Below, piece after piece: positions 1-5,253 of a stretch of DNA of 5,253 nt (positions are counted from its first letter, which is position 1; each line of letters begins with the position of its first letter). The stretch is from Spirochaetales bacterium (GTDB lineage: Bacteria; Spirochaetota; Spirochaetia; JAGLYY01). The notes under the pieces are model-generated. The model ran no database searches. It was not told where the DNA came from and saw only the letters and a program-made list of their open reading frames with translations. Position numbers and translations under genes: made by a program. Where the stretch lies: positions 1 through 5,253 of the forward strand of contig JAGLYY010000443.1 in the NCBI GenBank assembly GCA_023131935.1, given 5' to 3'.

Positions 1-480
1 GATAAGAAACACTATATCTTCGGAGAAAAGAAGAGTGTCTTAAGCGACCGGTTCGGTCTCGATACCCTTGCCCATATCCCCCTTATTCCCGGCGCGTTTG
101 ATACTTTTGCCGAATACAGGACCCATGAAGTGATTCAGAATATGACCGACACCCTGATCCGGAAGATCGGCGCGGGCCGGATCCGGAAGAAGAACCCCCC
201 CCGGGTGAATCTCGGGAAGGACCATATTGAGTTCCTCTGGCACGAGGGGGGAAAAACGACGATCGATTACCGCAGCCTTCGGGAAAGTTGCGGATGCGCC
301 TATTGTGTTGATGAATACTCCGGAGAACAGTTACTGAATCCAAAAGAGATCCCCAATGATATTAGGGCCCTCGAGGTATTCCCCCTGGGGAACTACGCGG
401 TTTCGGTGCAGTGGAGCGACGGACATACCTCCAGTATTTATCCTTATGCCAGGTTGAAGGAGCTGAACTACGTAAAGTAG
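1..480 (+). CDS. Mrp/NBP35-family iron-sulfur carrier ATPase with C-terminal DUF971 domain (5' end missing)
   Basis: The frame is open from the first base of the window to the TAG at 478-480, giving the last 159 residues of a longer protein. Residues 4-9 (HYIFGE) and 26-31 (IPLIPG) match the C-terminal end of the Mrp/ApbC/NBP35 P-loop ATPase, where an FGxGGG-like segment is followed by an IPL segment. Family members bind and transfer Fe-S clusters to apoproteins in the cytoplasm. The Walker A motif and the CPxC cluster-binding motif would lie upstream and cannot be checked. From about residue 66 a DUF971 (GBBH-like N-terminal) domain follows, with an Arg-Glu-Ser-Cys-x-Cys-x-x-Cys motif (cysteines at window residues 97, 99 and 102) and then VDEYSG. 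A GTG at 130 could start a free-standing DUF971 protein, but the Mrp-like residues before it in the same frame argue for one fused protein. Mrp-DUF971 fusions are known, as in plant HCF101. Family call is firm; exact substrate is unknown. Confidence 0.85.
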   Translation, partial: DKKHYIFGEKKSVLSDRFGLDTLAHIPLIPGAFDTFAEYRTHEVIQNMTDTLIRKIGAGRIRKKNPPRVNLGKDHIEFLWHEGGKTTIDYRSLRESCGCAYCVDEYSGEQLLNPKEIPNDIRALEVFPLGNYAVSVQWSDGHTSSIYPYARLKELNYVK

Positions 481-483
481 CAG

Positions 484-512
484 AAGGGGGATGAACTTCC
501 CCCTTTTTTATT
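484..512 (+). terminator. Rho-independent terminator after the Mrp-DUF971 gene
   Basis: Four bases after the stop codon, AAGGGGG (484-490) pairs perfectly with CCCCCTT (499-505). The loop is 8 nt and can close by one more A-T pair. A run of six T (504-509) follows, then ATT. This is a textbook intrinsic terminator and isolates the upstream gene from the two-component operon. Confidence 0.9.
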
Positions 513-539
513 GACCTTTAATAAATCCCGTACTATTAT
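511..539 (+). promoter_or_regulatory. Sigma70-like promoter of the two-component operon
   Basis: TTGACC (511-516) is a 5/6 match to the -35 consensus and TATTAT (534-539) a 5/6 match to the -10 consensus, separated by exactly 17 bp. It begins inside the T-rich tail of the preceding terminator. Transcription would start near 545-548, leaving fewer than about 8 nt before the ATG at 552. The -10 is overlapped by GTACTA (530-535), an element that recurs upstream of the transporter operon. Prediction from sequence only. Confidence 0.6.
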
Positions 540-551
540 TTCTTGAAATTT

Positions 552-1790
552 ATGAGAATCCGATTGTCCCCGCCCCAGATTGCTTCGCTCTTATCTCTGC
601 TCCTCCACCTTGTAGCGGTTGCTGTATATCTTCTCTCGGTTGCTCCCCTGCCAATTGGTGAAATCTTTACCTGGCACTTTTTTATTTTGATCAGCCTCTC
701 TGCCCTTTGCTCTATCGCTATTGGGTTGTATCACCAGGTGGAATATCGGGTTTGGATGCTGCTGACCCAGTTTTTCCTCTTTTACCTGATAGGGTATCCT
801 CAGGGCGAGAACCTTGGGGTGGAATTCCCTCTCTTGATAGCTCTTTGTGTTGAGAGTGCTTTTATTTTACCTTCATCCTGGAATGGAATAGTTTCCTTCT
901 TATTTATTTGCGGTTTCATGATCTTCCAAGGGGAGACTACAGCCTTCAATACCCTTGTAAACGCACCGGAACCCGGACCTCTTCTTTCCTTTACCGCCGG
1001 GGCTATTACCATTGCTTTCTTCAGCCTCTGGATTCAAAAGATGATAACGGCGCGGAAAACCCTGGTAGAAAAGGTACAACGCCTCGATCTGGCCATCTCC
1101 CGGTTGAGTAACGCGAACCTTGGTTTCCAGACTTACGCGGACTCGGTAAAGAGCGAATCCGTCGTTTCAGAACGGCAAAGAGTTTCCCGGGAGATACATG
1201 ATACCGTCGGTTATTCTCTCACAAATATTATGATGATGCTGGAGGCCGCTTCTTTTTTACTTGAGTCCGATCCGGCACGTGTAAACCGTCTCATTACCCA
1301 GTCCCGGGAGGAAGCTCAGGTATGTATTCAGGAAACCCGTTCCGTTATGCGGCAGCTGCGGAGTATGGAAGATGAAGAGGTAAAAGGGATAAGAGCAATC
1401 GCTCATCTTGCTGAAGCTTTCCAGAATGCTACGGGAATTCATATCTCTTTCGAGTTCACCAATGTTCCCGATACCCTCGGGGAGACCCTGGATCTTGTTC
1501 TATTTCGATTTGTCCAGGAGGGGCTTACAAATGCTTTCAAACACGGGATGGCAACCGGGATTTTTATTCACTTCTGGGAATACAACGGTTTAGTAAATGC
1601 GCAGATAAGAGATAATGGCTGCGGGATGGATGAGATTTCCGAGGGTATAGGCACCATGGGGATGAGAGAACGGATCGTGGAGGTAGGGGGCACTTTTACA
1701 AGAAAAAATGTGCCCGATGGATTTGAGATATCCGCTATAATACCTCTGATAGGAGAGAGCAATGGAGCGAACCCGGCTTCTGCTGGTTGA
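552..1790 (+). CDS. Membrane sensor histidine kinase, HisKA_3 / DesK-NarX-LiaS type
   Basis: The predicted protein has 412 residues from the ATG at 552. A TTG at 543 would add three residues, but it lies before the predicted transcription start, and neither start has a clear Shine-Dalgarno. The N-terminal part holds six hydrophobic segments (about residues 10-32, 38-60, 67-83, 88-106, 110-126 and 144-162) with only short loops and no large extracellular domain. This suggests sensing within the membrane or through a partner. A charged, probably coiled-coil linker (163-195) leads to the dimerisation domain: the H-box SREIHDTVGYSL has His216 as the likely phosphorylated residue. The HATPase_c domain shows an N-box (EGLTNAFKH, Asn327), a G1 box (DNGCGM, 354-359) and a G2 box (GIGTMGMRER, 365-374). 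It autophosphorylates and passes phosphate to the regulator encoded immediately downstream. The signal is unknown; the sugar importer beyond the pair suggests a nutrient or envelope cue, which is inference. The H-box has Tyr221 where Gln or His is usual. Confidence 0.9.
   Translation: MRIRLSPPQIASLLSLLLHLVAVAVYLLSVAPLPIGEIFTWHFFILISLSALCSIAIGLYHQVEYRVWMLLTQFFLFYLIGYPQGENLGVEFPLLIALCVESAFILPSSWNGIVSFLFICGFMIFQGETTAFNTLVNAPEPGPLLSFTAGAITIAFFSLWIQKMITARKTLVEKVQRLDLAISRLSNANLGFQTYADSVKSESVVSERQRVSREIHDTVGYSLTNIMMMLEAASFLLESDPARVNRLITQSREEAQVCIQETRSVMRQLRSMEDEEVKGIRAIAHLAEAFQNATGIHISFEFTNVPDTLGETLDLVLFRFVQEGLTNAFKHGMATGIFIHFWEYNGLVNAQIRDNGCGMDEISEGIGTMGMRERIVEVGGTFTRKNVPDGFEISAIIPLIGESNGANPASAG
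1751..1757 (+). promoter_or_regulatory. Ribosome binding site of the response regulator gene, inside the kinase gene
   Basis: AGGAGAG at 1751-1757 lies 4 nt before the ATG at 1762 and fixes the regulator start. Because the site lies within the last codons of the kinase gene, translation of the two is probably coupled. Confidence 0.8.
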
Positions 1791-2454
1791 TGATCAGGTA
1801 CTCTTTGTAGAAAACCTGAAGACTGTCCTCGAAATTCAGGCCGACGACCTTGAAATTGTAGGGATCGCCTATGATGGGAAAGAGAGTATTGATCTTGTCG
1901 AGACCCTGATGCCGGACATCGTTCTGATGGATGTGAGGATGCCGGTGATGGATGGTGTGGAGGCAAACCGGATTATCCATCAGCGGTTTCCCTCCGTCAA
2001 GGTGATGATGCTTACGACTTTTGATGATGACGAATATGTATTTGAAGCGATGTCAGCGGGGGCAGTAGGATATATGCTAAAGGATATGCCCTCTGAGGAC
2101 TTGGTTTCCTCAATCCGGGCCATCCGCCACGGGACAATACAGATAAGCCCCAAGGTGATGGCAAAGATTGTAGCTATGAAAAAGATAAAAACCGACGCGA
2201 ACGAAACTCCATCGCATAGTTACGATTTATCAATACTAAGTCTTCGTGAGAGGGAGGTGCTGTACCTGTTGTGCCAGGGTCAGGAAAACATGGAGATTGC
2301 CGGTAAACTTTTCCTGGCTGAACAAACGGTAAAGAACCATATCAGTAAAATATATAATAAAATCGGGGTGCACGACCGGATCAACGCGATGAAATGGGCC
2401 CGTGGAGCCCATTTGTCTGAGGAGATCCCCTATTTAAAGGAAAAGTACCACTAA
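1762..2454 (+). CDS. Response regulator, NarL/LuxR family (receiver plus HTH)
   Basis: The 230-residue length is normal for this family. Residues 1-123 form a CheY-like receiver with the acidic pair Asp10-Asp11, the phosphoacceptor Asp57 (in VLMDVRMPVMDG), Thr85 or Thr86 in the LTTF motif and Lys107 in YMLKD, so the phosphorylation site is intact. A linker of about 35 residues (124-158) leads to a LuxR-type helix-turn-helix: LSLREREVL (159-167), then AEQTVKNHISKIYNKIGV (186-203), which holds the recognition helix. The start is set by the strong ribosome binding site, and the gene overlaps the end of the kinase gene by 29 bp, so the two form a cognate operon. When phosphorylated by the kinase it should dimerise and bind DNA as a transcription factor. 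Likely targets, by position, are its own promoter and the importer operon starting 91 bp downstream, where repeated GTACTA elements lie. Targets are inferred. Confidence 0.93.
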   Translation: MERTRLLLVDDQVLFVENLKTVLEIQADDLEIVGIAYDGKESIDLVETLMPDIVLMDVRMPVMDGVEANRIIHQRFPSVKVMMLTTFDDDEYVFEAMSAGAVGYMLKDMPSEDLVSSIRAIRHGTIQISPKVMAKIVAMKKIKTDANETPSHSYDLSILSLREREVLYLLCQGQENMEIAGKLFLAEQTVKNHISKIYNKIGVHDRINAMKWARGAHLSEEIPYLKEKYH

Positions 2455-2458
2455 TCGA

Positions 2459-2477
2459 TAGTACTAAAACGGTACTA
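2459..2477 (+). promoter_or_regulatory. Candidate operator: inverted repeat TAGTAC-N7-GTACTA
   Basis: TAGTAC (2459-2464) and GTACTA (2472-2477) form a perfect 6-bp dyad with a 7-bp spacer. GTACTA also occurs at 2461-2466, so the two copies lie 11 bp apart, one helical turn, as direct repeats. The right arm runs into TAATAT, a possible -10. As RNA the dyad would be a short A/T-rich hairpin without a T-run, so it is more likely a protein-binding site than a terminator. Binding by the adjacent regulator is inferred. Confidence 0.45.
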
Positions 2478-2481
2478 ATAT
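2476..2481 (+). promoter_or_regulatory. Candidate -10 element of the ABC importer operon
   Basis: TAATAT (2476-2481) is a 5/6 match to the -10 consensus and sits in GTACTAATAT, which matches GTACTATTAT at the kinase promoter in nine of ten bases. No recognisable -35 lies 16-18 bp upstream, which would fit an activator-dependent promoter. Transcription would start near 2488, leaving a leader of roughly 58 nt. Confidence 0.4.
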
Positions 2482-2485
2482 AACA

Positions 2486-2512
2486 TTGTCCATTTTTCGT
2501 ACTACCTATACA
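2486..2512 (+). promoter_or_regulatory. Alternative promoter of the ABC importer operon with an internal GTACTA
   Basis: TTGTCC (2486-2491) and TATACA (2507-2512) resemble -35 and -10 boxes but are only 15 bp apart, shorter than the optimum. A third GTACTA copy (2499-2504) lies in the spacer. This is an alternative to the TAATAT element 10 bp upstream, and the two cannot be separated without a mapped transcription start. Confidence 0.3.
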
Positions 2513-2534
2513 GTTATACAAACGACCCAAACAA

Positions 2535-2540
2535 AAGGAG
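2535..2540 (+). promoter_or_regulatory. Ribosome binding site of the solute-binding protein gene
   Basis: AAGGAG at 2535-2540 stands 5 nt before the ATG at 2546. It decides the start in favour of this ATG over an in-frame TTG at 2486, which would place 20 residues before the signal peptide. Confidence 0.88.
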
Positions 2541-2545
2541 AAGTT

Positions 2546-3925
2546 ATGAAACAGGTGCTAAGACTATTTATTTCGATGTTGCTATTCACCGCGCTGGTAT
2601 TACCGGTATTCGCAGGGGGAGACCAGGAGGGCGCTGCCGTTGATGAACCGGTGACAATCGAATTCTGGACCTCTCAGACTCAATCTGACCGGATCGCGAC
2701 AATCCAGGTCCTCATCGATACATTTCAGGTGATGAACCCCAATATTACCATCAAACTGATCCCTGTCGATGAGAACGACATACCGACCAACATCAATACC
2801 GCGGCCGCGGCCGGTACGATGCCCGCTTTAATCGAGATCGCGGCTGAAAATGCCGTGGCTTTCGGTACGGAAGGTTTGCTGGATATCGATGCCGCCACCG
2901 GTTCTATCAATGAAATCGGAGCGGAGCGTTTCTACGCCGGTACACTGAAACTGAACGAAAGTACTAAAGCCGGTGAGTACTACGGAATGCCTTATCATGG
3001 CTGGGTACAGGGAATCTGGTATCGAGCTGACTGGTTTGAGGAAGCCGGCTTAAATCCCCCATCTACCTGGGAAGATATCGAGAAAGCAGCAGCATATTTC
3101 TACAAACCGAGTGAAAACAAGTATGGCATTCTTGTCGGGACTAAGGAAGAAACCTACGCGGAACAATGCTTCACCCAATTTGCCATGTCCAATGGCGCGG
3201 GACTCTTCGATAAGAATGGAAAACTCATATTCAATTCCCCCGAAATGAAAGAGGTAGTTGAATACTATGCCCGTCTCGCCAAGTACAATCCTCCGGGACC
3301 TCAGACGTGGCGTGCCCGTGACTATTACCTCCAGGGTAGAATGGCAATGTTTTTCTATTCCACCTACATCATGGATGATTTAGCACTGCAGGAAGATGCC
3401 GCCGGGTCCCTGACAGGTGAGAACTTTTCAGAACTTGCCGGCGCGGATTTTGATCCCGATCTCGTAGAGCATACACGGTTAGCGTCAACTATCAGCAATA
3501 GTCAGGACGCGGGATATGGTGTTGTGAATTCCTTGGCTTTTCCTGATCATGGTGACGCGCTTAAAACCGCCGCCGCGCAGAGGTTCGTCCGCTACCTTTA
3601 CACTCCGAATGCCTATATCACCTGGCTGCATATGGCCCCCGGCGGCATGAACCCTGTTCTCGCGGAAATTGCCGGTAATGAACGGTTCCAGAATGACCCG
3701 AAGGGGCTTTTCCAGCATTACGGTAAAGAGAAGATGCAGGAAATTATCTCGGGGCTCAACAGCATTGAAACCTTCAGTATCGTCGAAGGAAACAGGATAG
3801 CCGCCGCGAGTATTATCTATTCCAAGATGGTTATTCCCCAGATGATTTACAAAATTACTCAGGAAGGGATGGGCATCGATCAGGCAATGGCCTGGGCTGA
3901 AGCAGAAATGGCAAAGCTCCAGTAA
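2546..3925 (+). CDS. Extracellular solute-binding protein, family 1 (CUT1 carbohydrate ABC importer)
   Basis: The precursor has 459 residues, a usual size for the family. Residues 1-23 are a Sec signal peptide: basic start (MKQVLR), hydrophobic core, and VFA before the likely cut between Ala23 and Gly24. There is no cysteine at the cleavage site, so the mature protein should be soluble in the periplasm and not a lipoprotein. The mature chain starts GGDQEG and enters the SBP_bac_1 fold with VTIEFWTSQT (36-45). The hallmark middle stretch YYGMPYHGWVQGIWYRADWF followed by EAGLNPPSTWEDIEKAA is clear. Later aromatic segments (around WRARDYYLQGRMAMFFYST) are typical of sugar-site residues. It would capture a sugar or oligosaccharide and deliver it to the two permeases encoded next. 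The substrate cannot be read from the sequence. A hairpin downstream may keep its mRNA level above that of the permeases. Transcription may respond to the two-component system upstream. Confidence 0.93.
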   Translation: MKQVLRLFISMLLFTALVLPVFAGGDQEGAAVDEPVTIEFWTSQTQSDRIATIQVLIDTFQVMNPNITIKLIPVDENDIPTNINTAAAAGTMPALIEIAAENAVAFGTEGLLDIDAATGSINEIGAERFYAGTLKLNESTKAGEYYGMPYHGWVQGIWYRADWFEEAGLNPPSTWEDIEKAAAYFYKPSENKYGILVGTKEETYAEQCFTQFAMSNGAGLFDKNGKLIFNSPEMKEVVEYYARLAKYNPPGPQTWRARDYYLQGRMAMFFYSTYIMDDLALQEDAAGSLTGENFSELAGADFDPDLVEHTRLASTISNSQDAGYGVVNSLAFPDHGDALKTAAAQRFVRYLYTPNAYITWLHMAPGGMNPVLAEIAGNERFQNDPKGLFQHYGKEKMQEIISGLNSIETFSIVEGNRIAAASIIYSKMVIPQMIYKITQEGMGIDQAMAWAEAEMAKLQ

Positions 3926-3944
3926 CTGGATCTACTTTGGGAGT

Positions 3945-3966
3945 GGCCGGCTTTTTATAGCCGGCC
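3945..3966 (+). terminator. Intercistronic GC-rich hairpin (attenuator or mRNA stabiliser)
   Basis: GGCCGGCT (3945-3952) pairs perfectly with AGCCGGCC (3959-3966) around a 6-nt loop. The following CTCTTTCT is only a weak U-tract, so partial termination or protection of the upstream message from 3' decay is more likely than full termination. It lies between the binding-protein and permease genes, where such hairpins commonly raise binding-protein output. Confidence 0.65.
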
Positions 3967-3977
3967 CTCTTTCTATC

Positions 3978-3982
3978 AGGAG
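3978..3982 (+). promoter_or_regulatory. Ribosome binding site of the MalF-like permease gene
   Basis: AGGAG at 3978-3982 lies 5 nt before the ATG at 3988 and supports that start. Confidence 0.8.
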
Positions 3983-3987
3983 CCGTT

Positions 3988-4881
3988 ATGATACAAACAG
4001 AAACAACCCTTGCCAGCAGGTTTACACTGCGGCAGAGGGAACAGATTTTCGGCTGGGCGCTGATACTTCCAGCGGTAGTCATTATACTTTCCATGATTCT
4101 CTATCCAATTATCTACAACATGTATCTGAGTTTCTTTGATGTGAATTTTCATGGCAAGAACACTTATCTCGGGCTGGAAAATCATAAGGAGGTTGCTTTA
4201 GATCCCTTCTTCTGGAAAGCCGTTGGAACGACAGTTCTTTATGTCGTTTTTACTACTGTTGGAACAACCCTACTAGGTTTGATTGTCGCTATGGCGATGA
4301 ATAAGCGGTTTCCTCTCCGCTGGCTTGTGAGGAGTTTAATACTTTTTCCTTATGTCGCGCCGGTAATTTCAGTAGTTTTTGCCTGGCAGTTTCTTTTCGA
4401 CCCGGTACAAGGGATAGTGATGGATCTGATGGTTGAAAAGCTTGGGATTTTTTCTGAGCGTTTTAATCTGATCGGGTCGCCTAAATCCGCTGTGTGGATT
4501 GCCGTAACCTTCAGTATATGGAAGAATTTTCCCTTTGCCTACCTGATGTTTCTCTCCAGGCTGCAGGCTATCGATAAGAATATGTATGAAGCGGCAGATA
4601 TTGATGGCGCCAACGGGTGGGCGAAGTTCCGGTATATAACTCTGCCGGAGGTCTATTTTGTTATGGGCGCCCTGGTATTGCTCAGAATTATCTGGAACTT
4701 TAATAAGTTTGAGGAGATATATCTGCTGACAACGAATGTAAAGGTATTGTCAGTTTATACCTATTTTAAAGCTTTTATTGGGACCATGGAGATGGGACAG
4801 GGCTCCGCGCTCGTTGTTATTCAATTCCTTTTACTCATAGGTTTTATTCTGATTTACGTAAAGCGGGTACTAAAATGGTAG
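3988..4881 (+). CDS. Sugar ABC transporter permease, MalF/UgpA-like (BPD_transp_1)
   Basis: The 297-residue length is normal for CUT1 permeases of this type. The short cytoplasmic N-terminus is followed by a first helix (about 20-48) ending in the usual YPIIYNMYLSFF. LGLEN at 61-65 and DPFFWKAVGTTVLY at 72-85 match the family loop and second helix. Further membrane segments lie near 86-100, 105-132, 159-183, 213-240 and 275-295. The cytoplasmic EAA loop is intact: Glu201-Ala-Ala, Gly207 and the later TLP (Pro220). This loop docks onto the ATPase subunit, which is not encoded in this window and may be a shared MsmK-type protein. It forms the inner-membrane channel with the next gene's product and accepts substrate from the binding protein encoded upstream. 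Its stop overlaps the next start by 7 bp. Confidence 0.94.
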   Translation: MIQTETTLASRFTLRQREQIFGWALILPAVVIILSMILYPIIYNMYLSFFDVNFHGKNTYLGLENHKEVALDPFFWKAVGTTVLYVVFTTVGTTLLGLIVAMAMNKRFPLRWLVRSLILFPYVAPVISVVFAWQFLFDPVQGIVMDLMVEKLGIFSERFNLIGSPKSAVWIAVTFSIWKNFPFAYLMFLSRLQAIDKNMYEAADIDGANGWAKFRYITLPEVYFVMGALVLLRIIWNFNKFEEIYLLTTNVKVLSVYTYFKAFIGTMEMGQGSALVVIQFLLLIGFILIYVKRVLKW

Positions 4882-5253
4882 AGAAAAAAAGCTGGCCGAA
4901 AAGAATCGGATTTCTTATATTAATCCTGGGTATTGTTGGGTTTACTACAATTCCCTTTGTGCAAATGATTTCCATATCCCTGAAACATCAATGGGACTGG
5001 GGAAACCCCTCTTTCATTCCCAAAATGATCAACCTTGATGCCTATAAAGAACTACTGAATATAGGCCAGAGTGAGAAAAACGTTCCCGAGTCCATCAGAG
5101 CGCTCCTGGAAGAGACCCCGGACATGACACGGGAACAACGGAAAACTATCCTCGATAAGTACCAGGATACCGGAAGTGTTTTTCCCTTCCTGACATTCTT
5201 CAGGAATTCTCTGTTATTGTCCTTCTGTGCGGCAACGATATCGGTTGCTTTTG
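4875..5253 (+). CDS. Sugar ABC transporter permease, MalG-like (3' end missing)
   Basis: The frame opens with ATG at 4875-4877, overlapping the end of the previous gene (ATGGTAG), and stays open to the window edge, giving 126 residues. There is no convincing Shine-Dalgarno, so translational coupling is likely. Residues 11-35 form the first helix, ending IPFVQMISISLK as in MalG-like proteins. SFIPKMINLDAYKELL (46-61) is the family's F-P-x-x-x-N-x-x-x-Y motif, and FFRNSLLLS (108-116) starts the second helix. Between them, about 62-103 is a charged, probably helical insert where most relatives have around 10 residues. The EAA loop and remaining helices lie beyond the window. It should pair with the MalF-like subunit as the second half of the channel. 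Confidence 0.9.
   Translation, partial: MVEKKSWPKRIGFLILILGIVGFTTIPFVQMISISLKHQWDWGNPSFIPKMINLDAYKELLNIGQSEKNVPESIRALLEETPDMTREQRKTILDKYQDTGSVFPFLTFFRNSLLLSFCAATISVAF

Noticed and set aside
195..202. Run of eight C in the Mrp-DUF971 gene, a possible phase-variation tract
   Set aside because: It encodes Pro-Pro in frame and the domain continues normally after it. A single short tract with no surface or antigen role gives little support for slippage switching.
83..343. Minus-strand frame of 86 residues rich in Ser, Gly and Arg
   Set aside because: It is the complement of the Mrp-DUF971 gene, and its composition is what a shadow frame in GC-rich coding DNA gives.
130..480. Independent small DUF971 gene starting at GTG 130
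   Set aside because: The same frame is open upstream and encodes residues typical of the Mrp C-terminus, and no ribosome binding site precedes the GTG.
1568..1966. 132-residue open frame on the minus strand across the kinase/regulator junction
   Set aside because: It lies opposite two strongly supported genes, has low-complexity Ser/Pro/His composition, and shows no recognisable domain.
2455..2545. Possible riboswitch or small RNA in the regulator/importer intergenic region
   Set aside because: The 91-bp A/T-rich gap shows only a short dyad, no T-run, and no compact conserved RNA structure I recognise. Promoter and operator function explains it better.
2800..2816. GC-rich repeat of GCGGCC units in the binding-protein gene
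   Set aside because: It encodes an Ala run in a helix typical of the family; ordinary codon use explains it.
2961..2966. Further GTACTA copies inside the binding-protein gene (2961) and at the end of the MalF-like gene (4867)
   Set aside because: Both lie in well-conserved coding sequence, and about this many copies are expected by chance. They are not counted as operator evidence.

Overview
The window looks like ordinary chromosomal DNA of a free-living diderm bacterium, most likely a member of the Spirochaetota. The main clue is the solute-binding protein, whose signal peptide ends in a short Ala-Gly-Gly-acidic-Gln-Glu-Gly stretch familiar from spirochaete sugar-binding proteins. The DesK-like kinase with an HDTVGYSLT H-box fits the same group. 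The assignment rests on recollection of family style, not on a search. All genes supported here read on the + strand, and I saw no RNA genes, mobile elements or CRISPR repeats.

Layout: (1) Positions 1-480 hold the 3' end of an Mrp/NBP35-type iron-sulfur carrier ATPase fused to a C-terminal DUF971 domain, closed by a strong rho-independent terminator (about 484-509). (2) A sigma70-like promoter (511-539) starts directly after that terminator. It would drive a two-component pair: a six-helix membrane histidine kinase of the HisKA_3/DesK-NarX type (552-1790) and a NarL/LuxR-type response regulator (1762-2454) that overlaps it by 29 bp. (3) A 91-bp intergenic region (2455-2545) carries clustered GTACTA motifs and promoter-like elements. 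(4) A CUT1-type carbohydrate ABC importer follows: a periplasmic family 1 binding protein (2546-3925), an intercistronic GC-rich hairpin, a MalF-like permease (3988-4881) and a MalG-like permease (4875 to beyond the window end). No ATPase subunit is present in the window; CUT1 operons often rely on a shared MsmK/MalK-type ATPase encoded elsewhere.

How it may work: the kinase and regulator probably form a membrane-sensing switch, and the next operon is a sugar importer. The GTACTA element recurs at the kinase promoter, as GTACTATTAT overlapping the -10, and three times before the binding-protein gene, once as GTACTAATAT and once in a TAGTAC-N7-GTACTA dyad. This makes a local regulon plausible, with the regulator controlling its own operon and the importer. 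That link is inference.

Nothing in the window is clearly a new biological system. The points most worth a second look are the shared GTACTA elements, an extra loop of about 40 residues in the MalG-like permease, a tyrosine at the expected phosphatase position of the kinase H-box, and the nearly leaderless start of the kinase.
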